Source of the DNA: Stomoxys calcitrans
Taxonomy: Eukaryota > Arthropoda > Insecta > Diptera > Muscidae
Assembly (NCBI RefSeq): GCF_963082655.1
Contig: NC_081554.1
Coordinates: 191,486,206 to 191,550,205, forward strand
Direction of reading: 5' to 3'
Length of the DNA stretch: 64,000 bases
A program made the position numbers and the translations under genes. The notes beneath the pieces were generated by a model that saw nothing but the letters and a program-made list of their open reading frames with translations, searched no databases and had not been told where the DNA came from. Shown piece by piece: positions 20,690 to 32,172 of this stretch (position 1 is its first letter; every line of letters begins with the position of its first letter).

Positions 20690-22740
20690 TGTTGTAGCAG
20701 TTTGTTGGGTTCTATCTTTCGTCTGCTTGATTCTGTTGAGTGTCAAGATCCAGGAACTCTGCGACTAAGATGGGGTGCGTCCACAGGAATCACGATATGG
20801 CTTGGCAGTTAAACAGATGATGTGTGTCGTGAGCTCCCTGGTCACAATAGGGTCATACATCTTGCAAGTCTGCATTAATCCTAGCTCTGTAGGAATGTAA
20901 GCGGCTGCATCTGCAGGAACATAATTGAACCAAAACTACTCTGGTTTGCCGGGGGAGGTCAATTTCTTCAGGTGCAACTGGAGACGGTCGTTCTCCAAGG
21001 ACGATATTCACCCAGTAGCTATTTACCGCATCTGCTACCGTATCAAGAATGTTTTCTAGACCCGCATGATATGCCGCTTGATCTAGAGGTTCTCCCATTT
21101 AGGCTTCTGGGCGGTATATACCTATCCACAAGATAATGATGTGGATGGTCTCTGCGACAACAGCCCAATAGCTATTGCTTAGACAGCATGTAGTTTGGTA
21201 TGATCTTAGTCTCATAATGGAGGTGGAGCACATGAGAACTGATGAGACAGCACGTCGCAGTCAGATGGTCAGAATTATTTCTCCATCGACCCTCACAATC
21301 AGCTCGGCATTCACCTCACGCGTATTTGTAGTGAACAATATGGCTAAAAATTTGGTGGCAGATATCTTCAGATTCCTTGCAGCGAAATATGAGGCAAGTT
21401 CATTAAGATAGACGTTCAACCTATCGCAGATATCAACAATGGGTGAGGGGCCTGATGCCATGATCGTACAATCGTCCGCCTATGATACGATCTCTATGCC
21501 GTCTGGAGGGGATGGAATGGAGGACAGATAGAGGTAAAACAGTGCCAGAGATATCAACCGGCCTTAAGGAACTCTCTGTGTCACTCTACGGTGCTTCGAG
21601 TTAATTTCCATAAATTCCACAAATGACTGGAGACCACACAGATAATGCGCGACCCAGCGTTTCAGGCTAGGCTGGAGGGACGTGATTGCGATGTCCTCAA
21701 ACACTTTGGCATGGCTGATTGAAGTCACGGCAATTGTGTGCGTTGATGTCATGCAAAGTAGTTGTTGTGCAATGCAGTTTTGGGAATCCATGTTAATGCT
21801 CGACGAATGGAAATTCTCCTACGAGGCTCGGGAGGAGTAATGCCTCAAGCGTCTTTGCTACGGGTGAGAGAAGGGAGATCGGTCTGTACGACTCCCCCAA
21901 ACTTCAGTAGCGGCTTTCCAGGCTGCAGTAGCGGGATCACTCTGCCTACCATCCAAATATAAGGAACTTTAAGAGTGTTCAATGACAGGTTGAGGACGGT
22001 TGTAAGGTTACTCAACTCCATGTAAATCAAGATTCTTCAGCATCAGTGTAGAGATAACGTCGAAGCCCAACGTTTTGGATGATTTGGCGCTACGGCTGAC
22101 ATTCGTTACATCGCCCACGATAAATTGTGATGCCTGTCCATTCTTTTTCTGAAACGTCCGGCGCTCAGAGGTTATGAAGTCAGGTGGTCGGTCAATGGTG
22201 AGAATAATGGGGAGGTGGTCTGATTCCAAAGAATTTACTGCTTGCCAGGATACATCACTCAGGAGATCAGGGGATGCAATGGAGATGTCTGGCAAGCTGC
22301 TACACCTCCTCGTAATCCTAGTGGGGACATCCTCATTCACCGTGTAAAATGTGGACCCTTCAATCTGCTCTGCCAAAGCTATGGCCCGCTGATCGTTACC
22401 TAGGGGAAAATGCCATAAAATGTGATCTGCCTTAATGACTGCTAGAACCAGATGGTTATGGCCAGTTAGTAGCCTAATTATGTCGGGCTTGTAAGTCTGA
22501 CCGTTAACTGCGACACAGTTTCCGGTCAGACACGTCGTATAGCTCTATCTCGGCAGTACAGGACCTGACTGCTATCCCCATGCACTCCATGTAGGATTCA
22601 CTAGCGTCAGGCGAAGGCGAGATGGCTCTATACTGCACTGATAGGTTTCCATCGGGTAAATCCGTTGCGTACAACGAGCTGCCATGGAATTGACAAAGGT
22701 GTTGACGAAGATACATGGTGTATCAGAAATCATGATTCAC
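20690..22740 (-). pseudogene. Jockey-like LINE ORF2, mosaic of deletions
   Basis: Reads from 22740 down to 20690. Endonuclease pieces: VQYRAISPSPD and ECMGIAVRS (22560-22640), LVLAVIKADH in place of the catalytic G-D-F-N-A-H-H motif (about 22413-22450), TRITRRCSSLPDISIASP (about 22260-22320) and SDHLPI (22207-22224). A large deletion then joins the end of the endonuclease directly to SSKTLGFDVISTLMLK of the reverse transcriptase. RT pieces continue with GRVIPLLQPGKP (about 21930), SLKRWVAHYLCGLQSFVEF (about 21620) and the YADD box at 21471-21482, where Tyr is now a stop. The thumb and C-terminal region follow, with SRLHSYRARI and a cysteine/histidine motif HDTHHLFNC (20806-20833) whose first Cys codon is now TGA. 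It cannot make a functional protein. Confidence 0.88.
22640..22700 (+). repeat. G-type repeat remnant within the LINE 5' end
   Basis: ATCGGGTAAATCCGTTGCG followed by ACGAGCTGCCATGGAATTG matches the block at 22967-23020. It lies in plus orientation against the minus-strand LINE, so it marks a rearranged junction. Confidence 0.5.
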
Positions 22741-22939
22741 CAACCAGTCGAAATGTTTTAAATAATAATACACACTTGCTCAACTATTGTAAGTTCTTTG
22801 ATTAGAAAGCATTGAGTATGATCTCGAGCTGGATAAAAAACCAAGAAAAAAGAATAAGTATCCAAATAACAAACCCAAATAGAAAGCAAAGGACATAACG
22901 TTCTTCATGCAGTCAGTGCTTTGCTCTCAAGTCATGTGT
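22741..22939. other. Short unassigned segment
   Basis: AT-rich; no feature recognised between the LINE and the G-type block. Confidence 0.4.
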
Positions 22940-23045
22940 ATTGTACACAGAAGCGGCAGCCCTTTCCGATGATGGACTTCATCGGGTGAATCCGGTACAA
23001 ATAACCGGCTGCCATGGGATTGGCTTAATTTCAGCAATGGACAAA
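22940..23045 (+). repeat. G-type repeat fragment
   Basis: TTTCCGATGATGGACTTCAT, CGGGTGAATCCGG and ACCGGCTGCCATGGGATTGG are the clearest version of the block also present at 16300 (inverted) and 22650. Confidence 0.6.
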
Positions 23046-23060
23046 GCGAAGCAAAAACCA

Positions 23061-23965
23061 AAGGCAAAAGTCGGACGGAACCGACTATATAATACCCTAC
23101 TCCACAGAGTATACGTAATACTTTTAATAGATAGCACTCATATCCAAATTTAGTCAGACTTTAATTTTGCATACCTATTGAAATATCGAATAGAGCCTTA
23201 TAAGATTTTCTTACGAAAATTGTGGCTTCTACAGCCTTAAAAGTCGAAACGCATAAAATATATATTTGGGAGTTCTATCTTAATCAATTTTGATGAAACT
23301 TTGCACACGTATTGGGATGTCAAACAAACCATCTTATGAAAAATTTTGTAGAGATCGGACCAAAATTGTGGTTTCTAAAGCCTTAAAAGGCCATATAGGA
23401 TGAAAAATATATATGGGAGCTATATCTAAATCTGGACCGATTTTTATGGATCTTTTAACACATATGAGGACGTTGAATAAAGCGGTCCATGCCAAATTTT
23501 GTAAAGATCGGACCAAAATTGTGCCTGCTGCAGCCTTAAAAGAGCATATCGGCTAAAAGATATATATGGGAGCTATATATAAATCTGATCCGATTATGAT
23601 GAAATTTTGCACACATATTGGGAAGTCACAAAAGCACTTCATGCCAAATTTTGTAAAGATCGGACCTAAATTACGCCTTCTACAGCTTTAATAGGTCAAA
23701 TCGGACCAAAGTTATATATGGGAGCTATATCTAAATCTGAATCGATTTTTTTCAAAATCAATAGCGTTCGTCCTTGGACCAAAAAAGGGACTAATGCAAA
23801 ATTTTGTGAAAATCGCACAACAAATGAGACCTGTACCTTGATTACAAAAATACATGGACTGACAGACAGACGGACATAGCTAAATCGAATCAGGAAGTGA
23901 TTGTAAGCCGATCGATGGGTCTAGCTCTTCTCTTCTTAGCGTTGCAAACAAATGCACTAGTCTTT
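23061..23965 (+). mobile_element. C-type element, near full length
   Basis: Starts AAGGCAAAAGTCGGACGG and CCGACTATATAATACCCTAC. Units of about 130-150 bp follow, marked by ATATATATGGGAGCTATAT, AAATCTGxACCGATTTT, AATTTTGTAAAGATCGGACC and GCCTTAAAAGG. The 3' part has TTCGTCCTTGGACCAAAAAA, then GACAGACAGACGGACATAGC and GATCGATGGGTCTAGC. Non-coding. Confidence 0.82.
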
Positions 23966-24118
23966 ATTTTTAATTTTTTGTAGTTTATTTTCAATTTTGC
24001 CGTAAAAAAAAAGATTTTTTAAATATTATTTTCAACAAAAATATTTCCGAGCCTTTGATTAAATTTCATTGAAATTTTGTGTAAAGAGAACATTTTATGG
24101 AAATATTGTCTTTATAAC

Positions 24119-25412
24119 AAACAAGTAAAAGCGTGCTAAGTTCGGCCGGGCCGAATCTTATATACCCTCCACCATGGATCGCATTGGTCGTGTTCTTTTC
24201 CCGGCATCTCTTCTTAGGCAAAATAGAATATAAGAAAAGATTTGCTCGGCTATTAGAGCGATATCAAGATATGGTCTGGTTTGGACCACAATTAAATTAT
24301 ATGTTGGAGACCTATGTAAAATGTCAGCCAATTCAAATAAAAATTGCGCCACTTTGGGGGCTTAAGAAGTAAAATAGAGAGAACGATTTATATGGGAGCT
24401 GTATCAGGCTATAGACCGATTCAGATCATAATAAACACGTTTGTTGATAGTCATGAGAGGATCCATCGTACAATATTTCAGGCAAATCGGATAATAATTG
24501 CGACCTCTAGAGGCTCAAGAAGTCAAGATCCCAGATCGGTTTGTATGGCAGCTATATCAGGTTATGAACCGATTTAAACCATACTCGGCACAGTTGTTGG
24601 ATATCACAACAAAATACTTCGTACAAAAATTCATTCAAATCGGATAAGAATTGCGCCCTCTAGAGGCTCAAGAAGTCAAGGCTCAAGATCGGTTTATCTG
24701 ACAGCTGTATCAGGTTATGGACGGATTTGAACCATACTTGGCACAGTTGGTGGATATCAAAACAAAACACGTCACGCAACATTTCATTCCAATCGGATAA
24801 GAATTGCGCACTCTAGAGGCTCAAGAAGTCAAGACCCAAGATCGGTTTATGTGGCAGCTATATCAGGTTATAAACCGATTTGAACCACACTTGGCACAGT
24901 TGTTGGATATCATAACAAAATACTTCGTGCAAAAATTCATTCAAATCGGATAAGAATTGCGCCCTCTAGAAGCTCAAGAATTCAAGACCCAAGATCGATT
25001 TATCTGACAGCTGTATCAGGTTATGGACCGATTGTTGAAAGTGATATCAAAACATCAAGTACAAAATTTCAGTCAAATCGGACCAGAATTACGCTCTCTA
25101 GAGAACCAAGAAGTCAAGACCCAAAACAAGACCCAGCTATAACAAAACATGGACCGATATGGCCCATTTACAATCCCAACCGACCTACAGTAATAAGAAG
25201 TATTTGAGCAAAATTTCAAGCGGCTAGTTTTACGCCTCCGAAAGTTAGCGTGCTTTCGACAGACGGACGGACGGACGGACATGGCTAGATCGACATTAAA
25301 TGTCACGACGATCAAGAATATATATACTTTATGGGGTTTCAGATGAATATTTCAAGTAGTTACAAACAGAATGGCGAAATTAGTATACCCCCATCCTATG
25401 GTGGAGGGTATA
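24119..25412 (-). mobile_element. Full-length A-type element, minus orientation
   Basis: From the plus-strand left side: AACAAGTAAAAGCGTGC, TTCGGCCGGGCCGAA (7-bp arms), TATATACCCTCCACCATGG, ATCTCTTCTTAGGCAAAAT, the terminal unit and several full units (GATCGGTTTATATGGC near 24536, 24690, 24840 and 24992). Then come (GGAC)n (25261-25282), CTAGATCGACATTAAATGTC, AAGAATATATATACTTTATG and CCTATGGTGGAGGGTATA. Both termini are present. Confidence 0.9.
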
Positions 25413-26286
25413 AAAATTTCGGGAACGGGGGGTTGGTCCACCTATTTGACTCTCATATTATTCCAATCAGCCTTTGAGCTCCACTTCCAAAGTTTCTCTG
25501 TTTAAGTAACACACTGTCCCGGAGGGCCCTATCTCCATCTGGAAGGAGTTTTTTGGGTGTGGTTGTCCCCAGTCGCTTGGAGCCAATTTTCTAAATCACA
25601 TATGTTCTCTATTTCTAAATCCTGTTTAATCTTCAATGACGTCTTAAAATGATGTCATCGATAAATAAAAGAACGATATACTAGACGACTAAAGCGACAT
25701 CTGGTGTTTAAACTGCACAAACTTATTTCTTTTAATGATCCTCTTAAATAAACATTTTATAATTATGATTTAAAAGAAAAAAAAATTATTTTTATACTTT
25801 TTTAATTTTTCCTTCTTTGCTCATAAATTCTAATCGCTCTTCCTCTACATCATTATATACTACCATAAAAATTTTTCCATTGCCAAAACTTACCAAAAAG
25901 TTTGTTAACTGATTTTGCCATTAATAAAAAAAGGGATTGGCTAAAAATTGTGCTATCAAAGTGAAATTATAGCCAAAGTACTAATAATGCCTAATAAACG
26001 CGGCAAATATTTGTATTAGCCATTTGTAAAATATGGTCATTTAAATATGCTAAACACGTAGGCATTGTTAACAAGTATGAAATGTTAAAATTAATTGTTA
26101 AGAATTTTAACAAAGCAAAATAAAAAAAACGTCTTATGCAGCATAACAAATAACAGTTACGAAAAAACAAAACCAGAAAAAAGCGCCTAGAAAACAAAGA
26201 AATCGAGAATTTGCAAAAAAAATTCAATAAAACTTTTAAAATTAATTCAAATTTTTTAAACCGAAATAAAACGTGCCACGAATTGA
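25413..26286. other. Unique AT-rich region upstream of the candidate exon
   Basis: No repeats of the families used here. A minus-strand frame at 25991-26299 is hydrophobic and AT-driven, and I do not regard it as coding. If 26374-26775 is an exon, this could be 5' flank or intron. Confidence 0.4.
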
Positions 26287-26373
26287 ACATTTCCTGCACT
26301 ATACAAAAATTGGAAATCTATTCACTTACTAAGGAATTCAATTTGCTCAGATTACTTCATACTGCAGTCGGTC

Positions 26374-26775
26374 ATGCGTGATTTGAGCATAACCATTGTC
26401 GAGGAGCATACAAAACGTTTAAGTCGCAGTTTGGCCTTGACTCAGACGCGCCGACGCACCATAACCTTTGAAGATCCGCCTCGCAATGAGGTAGTGGAAA
26501 TCACACAGCCAAATTCCAAGACTACCATTATAAGAAATCCCAAGTCCCAGAAGTCCATAAGTACCACAACTACAACGGAAAGATCACTGAGACCGGCCAA
26601 GAATCCGGTGAACTCAACCATAACCACCACCACAGTGGATGTGCCATATAAGAATTTTAAAATTTGGACCGACTACGATCAGGAGGAAAATCTTCAGCTG
26701 CACATAAAGGAGCAGAAAGAGAGTCGGCAGGAGAACCAAGACAAAAACAGAGGCGGGGCTATGAGAACCATATGA
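26374..26775 (+). CDS. Candidate host coding exon, 133 codons, unknown function
   Basis: The most convincing coding stretch in the window. The frame encodes MRDLSITIVEEHTKRLSRSL at its start, a Thr/Ser-rich middle (STTTTTERS, STITTTTVD) and a charged C-terminus (KEQKESRQENQDKNRGG) before TGA. Base composition rises to a more balanced level than the flanks, codons such as GAG, CAG, AAG, ACC and CTG are frequent, and no repeat family matches. The frame stays open upstream to 26287, so the true start could be earlier, or the piece could be an exon entered through an acceptor such as CATACTGCAG (26358-26367). A good donor-like GTAAGTATG lies downstream at about 26901, after the stop. No signal peptide or transmembrane segment. 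I recognise no domain; a low-complexity, probably disordered protein is the only safe description. Confidence 0.4.
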   Translation: MRDLSITIVEEHTKRLSRSLALTQTRRRTITFEDPPRNEVVEITQPNSKTTIIRNPKSQKSISTTTTTERSLRPAKNPVNSTITTTTVDVPYKNFKIWTDYDQEENLQLHIKEQKESRQENQDKNRGGAMRTI

Positions 26776-27600
26776 TATTGGGATGAGAAAGAACCGCCAA
26801 GGGACAAAGGTTCAAAGCTGATTATTGATTTAAATTAAAAATTTCCTTTCCACTGAAACCAAAACAACAGCTCTATTTCAAAATTCTGCTCTAAAAATAA
26901 GTAAGTATGCTCTTTACATTTAACCCTTGGTTCTATTTTTGCTTTAAACTACAAGACAATAGCAAGAAATGTCATAGCTTTAAACCTTTCCCCTAAACTA
27001 AAGGTCAACTTGTTATAAAAATAGTTGCAACATTTGATATCTGGGGGAAGAAAGTGAATATCTTCAACACTCTTTCTATTTCTATTCTCTTAAAATTGGA
27101 ACATGACCGCGTCCCCATTACGCTTCGTTTTTTTTTTTTTTCTTCCCTTTTTTTTAACATTTTTCTCTGACCTGCTTTGGTATTATTGGTCAGCCCTTCG
27201 CTTACACACAACTGTGTCCAAATGGATTTGCAGCAATTGGCATAGCCTTTCTGTGGTAGCCACAGCCGTTCTTGGAGTCCACACATTATGCAAATGTGTG
27301 ACCCCATAATGGCAAATGTTTTCAAATGACCACTTTAGACTGTAAATAATGACCACCACAAGGGGTGACATTAAAGCTCTTCCGACAAAATGATTCTAAA
27401 AGAAGGTCATGAAAATAATTCAAATTTATGTTGCCAGCGGTGTTATTGGAGTGAGTTCAAATGAGTAAAGGCTTAAGGGAATGGGAAAAAGCGATTTTAA
27501 ACAGCAGGATGGGAAATATTTCTTTAAATGTCTATAAAATAAAGCAAAGCAATGAAAGGAAAACAAGTCTAAGAGAGAAATAAAAAAATATGTGAAAGCA
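26776..27600. other. Unique AT-rich sequence
   Basis: Possible 3' flank of the candidate exon (ATTAAA at about 26834). Includes a pyrimidine-rich tract at 27127-27157. The frames at 27005-27325 and 27103-27309 overlap on opposite strands, and neither has a recognisable domain. Confidence 0.4.
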
Positions 27601-27687
27601 TCTCAGATCGGTTTATATGGGAGCTAGTTTCTCACTCTTTTGGCTCAAGAAGTCAAGATTCAAGATCGGTTTATATGACGGGCACTG
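27601..27687 (-). mobile_element. A-type element fragment
   Basis: Only part of one unit and a neighbour: AGATCGGTTTATATGGGAGC, TTGGCTCAAGAAGTCAAGAT and TCAAGATCGGTTTATATGAC. Termini absent. Confidence 0.7.
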
Positions 27688-28075
27688 TGTACCGAGCGAC
27701 TAGAAAATTTTTTTTATATTCGTTCATTTTGGTACTAAAATGTACAAAGTGGTACTTTATTTACAAATTGAGCTACTTCTGTTAAATAAGGGATACAGGT
27801 ACATTTTGACAGTATGTAACGGACGACTAGAAGATTTTCGAAATTTTTACATTTAGGTACTAAAACGTACAACATGGTACTTTATTTACGGATTAAGCTG
27901 AAGATCTCAAAATTGTGATATATTACACTTTTACGGTATTTATCGGCCGACTACAGTTTTTTTATGTAAATTCGTACATTTAGGCGCTAAGATTTTCAAA
28001 GTGTTCTTTCTTTACGGATAAGGCTAACGCTATTAAAATCGCGATACAGTTACACCTTCATATTGGGTGTACCAT
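27688..28075. repeat. Three tandem units of about 128 bp
   Basis: Each unit shows CGACTAGAAxATTTT or its variant, then CATTTxGGTACTAAAA, GTACAAxxTGGTACTTTATT and a GCGATACA/GGGATACAGG-like end. Units start near 27688, 27818 and 27941. They are diverged from each other, and the third has lost most of the GTAC motifs. Not related to the A to E families. Confidence 0.75.
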
Positions 28076-30476
28076 CGGGGGCAGCGAAGCGACCGCTTGC
28101 ATATTCATAATTTAGAGCGTTTATATTAACGTAGCAATTTTTTAAAATATTGTTAGTTTTAAAAATTTTTGACAAACAAATCTTTTTATTTCCTAAGCCC
28201 CCTCACCATCAAATGCAACTAGACATTAAAATGGACTCCAGAACTCTCACTCCTAAGAATTTTGAGAAATTTTGATTTGATTTTTGGGAAATAAAAAAAT
28301 TGCCGACTTTCGATAAGCCAATTTTCCCCCAAAACATTAGGGGAAAATTGTAGTAACTGGTTTTAGTCGTCTACTTTACTCCAATCCAAATTTCATGACC
28401 ATACCTCTTTCGTAACTCGAGCTAGAAGTTTTCTAAGGCTGCTCTATTCATGGGTATTTTTCGTCGTTAATGCGAACCTGTGCATACTGAGCAGCAGCAA
28501 GAGCCGTTGCCGCTGCACTGTGTTGGCAATCAGTGCAAAAGTCAGCTCTAACTTCATGACCAAATATCATCGCCGATTTCAGTTCCTGCACCAAATAGCG
28601 TCCACAATTTTCCAAAAAAATATGTATCTTTACCAATTTCACTGCAACAAGAATATTGGCAATTTTCGATTTTGAAAAAATGTGAGGTGGGACCCCCCAA
28701 AATAAAATCCTGGATCCTGGCTACATCTCTGGTCTTAACAGGGAATGCTCCTCATTCAACAATATTTCTATATAACTTTCATTTTGACTGATCTGCCGAC
28801 ATAGGGTCTAAAGCATGTCTGTTTTTTTTTTTTTTTTTTTTAAATTGACATAATGATGGCGCACTATCAGTGGTGGCCCTATACAAGAACCACCCCCCGG
28901 AACCGCTTTTGGATTACTTCATGGCTTCATTCTTTTACTGTGTCTTTCAACGTTTGAATTTTAATCTACTTCCCCTTTCATTGTTTAAATTTTTAATTAG
29001 GGGTTCAAATGTGATGATTGTAGGTATTTGGCTTTCTCCTTCATAATGTTCTGTATAAATGTTGGGTGTATCGATCATTTATTCTTACACATCTCCTTGG
29101 AATTTGTTTACAAAGACTTTTTGCGCTTTATTTTATATATCTCTCACATAGTCAATCACTTAAGGTAAAGGAAAATCGTAGTTTCCCCAGTGTTCTCACT
29201 TTTGTGGCAAATTTCGCATATTGGGGTTTCTCTAATATAAAATTTGACCTATCCAAATTTGGATCGTGTGTAGACTTTTGACGTCCAGTGTAGCTCCCGT
29301 ATATCGTCCCTTTTCAATTTCAGAATCTTTCCATTGAAACATTTATTAGCTTATCTTCTCAACATTTGCCAATAACTCTTCATTTTTAATTTCCGCTATG
29401 TGTGCGAAATTGGGTAGATTCGGATGTAGCTCCCATATATAATTTTGCCTTCCAGGATATTTAGAATGGATTATTTTAATACTTATATGAACTCCTTACC
29501 CGAAGACCATCGGTTTGGATTTTAATTTAGATTCTTTATAATGGCATCCCTTAATAAAATACATATTAGCTACCAACCAAATGATTATCAGCTTCCAAAT
29601 GATTATCAGAGTACTGGCTGATTGTGAATTCTGACAAATGGACTTTCCCCAATGGACTCCCCCAACTGTACAATGATCACAAAACTGTTCACAAATAAGT
29701 ACATACCTGCAGAATACAATCCCATCCCTCTGAACCATGGTGGCAACCTTAGTTTTGTACTTGCCGAAAAAAAAGCTCTCTTCACTTGTTTGCTATTTTC
29801 GATTTATTTCATTTTAAAACTGCTCTGTCACATACTATGTCATTTATGATCCAATATAAGCATCTAAGACTTGCTAGTTTATTATTCAAACATGTTTGAC
29901 ATGCGACCAAAATTTATCGCTTGCTCTGTTGATTGAACAAATTAGGAAATGTTCCAAAAATTTAAAATTAACTTTAATGTTGATATTAGCATTTTTGTGG
30001 TGGCTTAAAATGTTTCCAAAAAATTTATCTGTATATATATTGGCAAAGTAAACTTTTCCCCAAAAGAATTTTCCATAGACTGGTTTTTTAGTAACTACAA
30101 TTAATGTTTGTTCACACCTGATCCAATGATGACAAATACGACTGACGATGAGAAGACCTATTCATGGTGAGTTGTTGTTGATCCACATTTTGTTTTTTTC
30201 TTTTTTGTCGATTTAACACAATATTCTCACATTAAAAAATGTGCTAAAAAGTAATGAAGATGTTAAATGACAATTTGGGGTTCATTTACTGTTTCGAGGT
30301 TAAAGGAAGTGAGAAACAAAACAATTTATAATAAGAAGATTTTTTATTTATTGGCAAATATGTATTGGCAAGCATCCCGGTGGTCCGATACGCTGGCGCC
30401 GTTTACGACACCTCCACACCTTCACTCGATTTATAAGATTATGAAGTTTTGTAATAACTGCGTATAAATCTGCACT
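28076..30476. other. Low-repeat region, no confirmed gene
   Basis: Includes a poly-T tract (28818-28840). A 64-codon minus frame at 28448-28642 has an Ala-rich C-terminal half but no recognisable domain. The segment 29400-29440 resembles C-type unit text (GGATGTAGCTCCCATATATA). Several short frames at 29066-29849 look incidental. It may be host intronic or intergenic sequence. Confidence 0.4.
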
Positions 30477-30642
30477 CAGTTAAGATTAGGTAAGAAGGTC
30501 TTTTACAGACTCACTTAGACAATTTTAAGCCCATTGTAGTACCACAGTAGCGACAGTACAAGGCTTCTGGCGGGAATCGAACCCACGACCCCTGCACTGG
30601 TAATCCAAGCACGACACCAACTCGGCTACCGGGGAGCTCTGT
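30477..30642 (-). mobile_element. Second tRNA-derived SINE family
   Basis: On the minus strand CGGTAGCCGAGTTGGTGTCG supplies the A box, and GTGGGTTCGATTCCCGCC, about 30 bp further on, the B box. The body continues CTTGTACTGTCGCTACTGTG and ACAATGGGCTTAAAATTGTC and ends ACCTAATCTTAACTGAG. Head and body differ from the SINE at 32173. There is no folded tRNA with matching acceptor stem, so it is not a tRNA gene. Confidence 0.82.
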
Positions 30643-30915
30643 GTTACAACTGTGATAAGTATGATTCAAATCGGTTCATAATCTGTTATAGCTGTCATAT
30701 AAACCAATCTTGGATCTTGACTTCTTGAGCCGCTAGAGGGCGCAATTCTCATCCGATATGGCAGAAATTTTTAATGAGGTGTTTTGTTATGACTTCCAAA
30801 TCAGTACATAACCTGATATAGCTGCCATATAAACCGATCTGGGATCTTGACTTCTTGAACCTATAGAGGGCGCAATTCTCATAGCAATTCACTTAGCACG
30901 TTCCTACTTTTTGTG
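30643..30915 (+). mobile_element. A-type element fragment with eroded 3' end
   Basis: Two units (CATATAAACCAATCTTGG near 30697, CATATAAACCGATCTGGG near 30825). It then jumps to a shortened terminus, TTCACTTAGCACGTTCCTAC. It begins immediately beside the second-family SINE. Confidence 0.75.
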
Positions 30916-31647
30916 ACCTTTAATGTTTATTTTAGGTATCAGTTAATTTAAAATATTAATGGCAGTTATCTACAGACTAATCATTTCAGTGGTCACCCGG
31001 TCAAAACCATTTCCTATTGGTAATGAATAAAACTCTAATTATTGAATTCAATTAATATACACTGATTTATTTAACATTTATTAAAAAACAAAAATGATAT
31101 AAGAAAAAAAGTCAATTACCATCTTTCACTAGAACATTCGGTAGAACTTAGCCCATGTGTTATAATTTTCAATGCATTTTTTATTTTGTTAGTTTAATAT
31201 GCAGCTCTCAGGCCACAACAAAAGCAAAGACGTCATTATTAATTTTTTTTCTCTTTTGTTATAGCTATAAATAAGAAAACAAAATTATTTAATAATTTAA
31301 CAATGCTTCTACATCCAAACTGATATTACTTGACTAGAAAATGCTACGACTTTGTTTATCTTGGTTGGCAGGCGATATATTGTGATACCATTACGCAAAC
31401 GTCATCATTATTAATAATTTGAAAATTTTCTAACATAAAGTTAATGGAAAAAAAATTATATTTTTAAGGGAAGTCGTTGGGAATCAAAACATTGTTAAAA
31501 GTATAAAAATTTGGCACACATAACATTTTTGAAATGAAATTTTAATGAAAATTTTGATAAAAATTTGAAATTGGGATAATGTTTAACAAAAAATTAACGA
31601 AGTAATATAGAATCTCTAATTGACACAGAATCTCTTACGACTATTTT
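30916..31647. other. AT-rich sequence, nothing recognised
   Basis: Very AT-rich, with no exon, RNA or recognisable element. Confidence 0.45.
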
Positions 31648-32052
31648 TATACCCTCCACCATAGGAGAAGTTTGCAACTCCTCGAAATATTCCTCCAAGA
31701 CCCCATAAAGCATATATATTCTTGTTCGTCATGACATTTTAAGTCGATCTAGCCATGTCCGTCCGTCTGTCCGTCCGTCCGTCTGTCTGTCGAAAGCACG
31801 CTAACTTTCGAAGGGGTAAAACTAGCCGCTCGAAATTTTGCACGAATACTTCTTATTAGTATAGGTCGGTTGGGATTGTAAATGGGCCATATCGGTCCAT
31901 GTTTTGATGTAGCCATATAAACCGATCTGGGGCGCAATTCCTATCCGATTTGACTGAAATTTTGCAAGAAGTTTTTTGTTATGACTTGTTGTGCCAAATA
32001 TGGTTTTAATTGGTACATAACCTTATATGCTGCCATATAAACCGTTCTGGGA
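31648..32052 (+). mobile_element. A-type element, 3' truncated by LINE insertion
   Basis: Has the complete 5' block: TATACCCTCCACCATAGG, AAAGCATATATATTCTTG, a GTCC/GTCT run (31757-31790), GCACGCTAACTTTCGAAGGG and TTGGGATTGTAAATGGGCC, followed by about one and a half units. It stops at CCGTTCTGGGA (32042-32052), where the LINE poly-A (plus-strand T run) begins. Confidence 0.85.
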
Positions 32053-32160
32053 TTTTTTTTTTCACGTAACCCACACGCAGGGGATGTCCCCTATATATGC
32101 AGTGCATTGCGTTGGCAATTAGGAAAGTTAAGGGTTGGAGGGGGGAAAAAGTGAGTAGTG

Positions 32161-32172
32161 TTTATTGATATT
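32161..32172. repeat. 12-bp target-site duplication, left copy
   Basis: TTTATTGATATT, identical to 32497-32508; it encodes the N-I-N-K residues near the LINE C-terminus on the minus strand. Confidence 0.93.

Noticed and set aside
21175..21411. Plus-strand frames across the Jockey-like LINE
   Set aside because: Antisense shadows of the minus-strand RT remnant.
28448..28642. 64-codon minus-strand frame
   Set aside because: Too short, with no domain; possibly part of an unrecognised repeat.
30570..30640. tRNA gene
   Set aside because: A and B boxes are present, but the acceptor and anticodon stems do not pair and the sequence continues into a SINE body.
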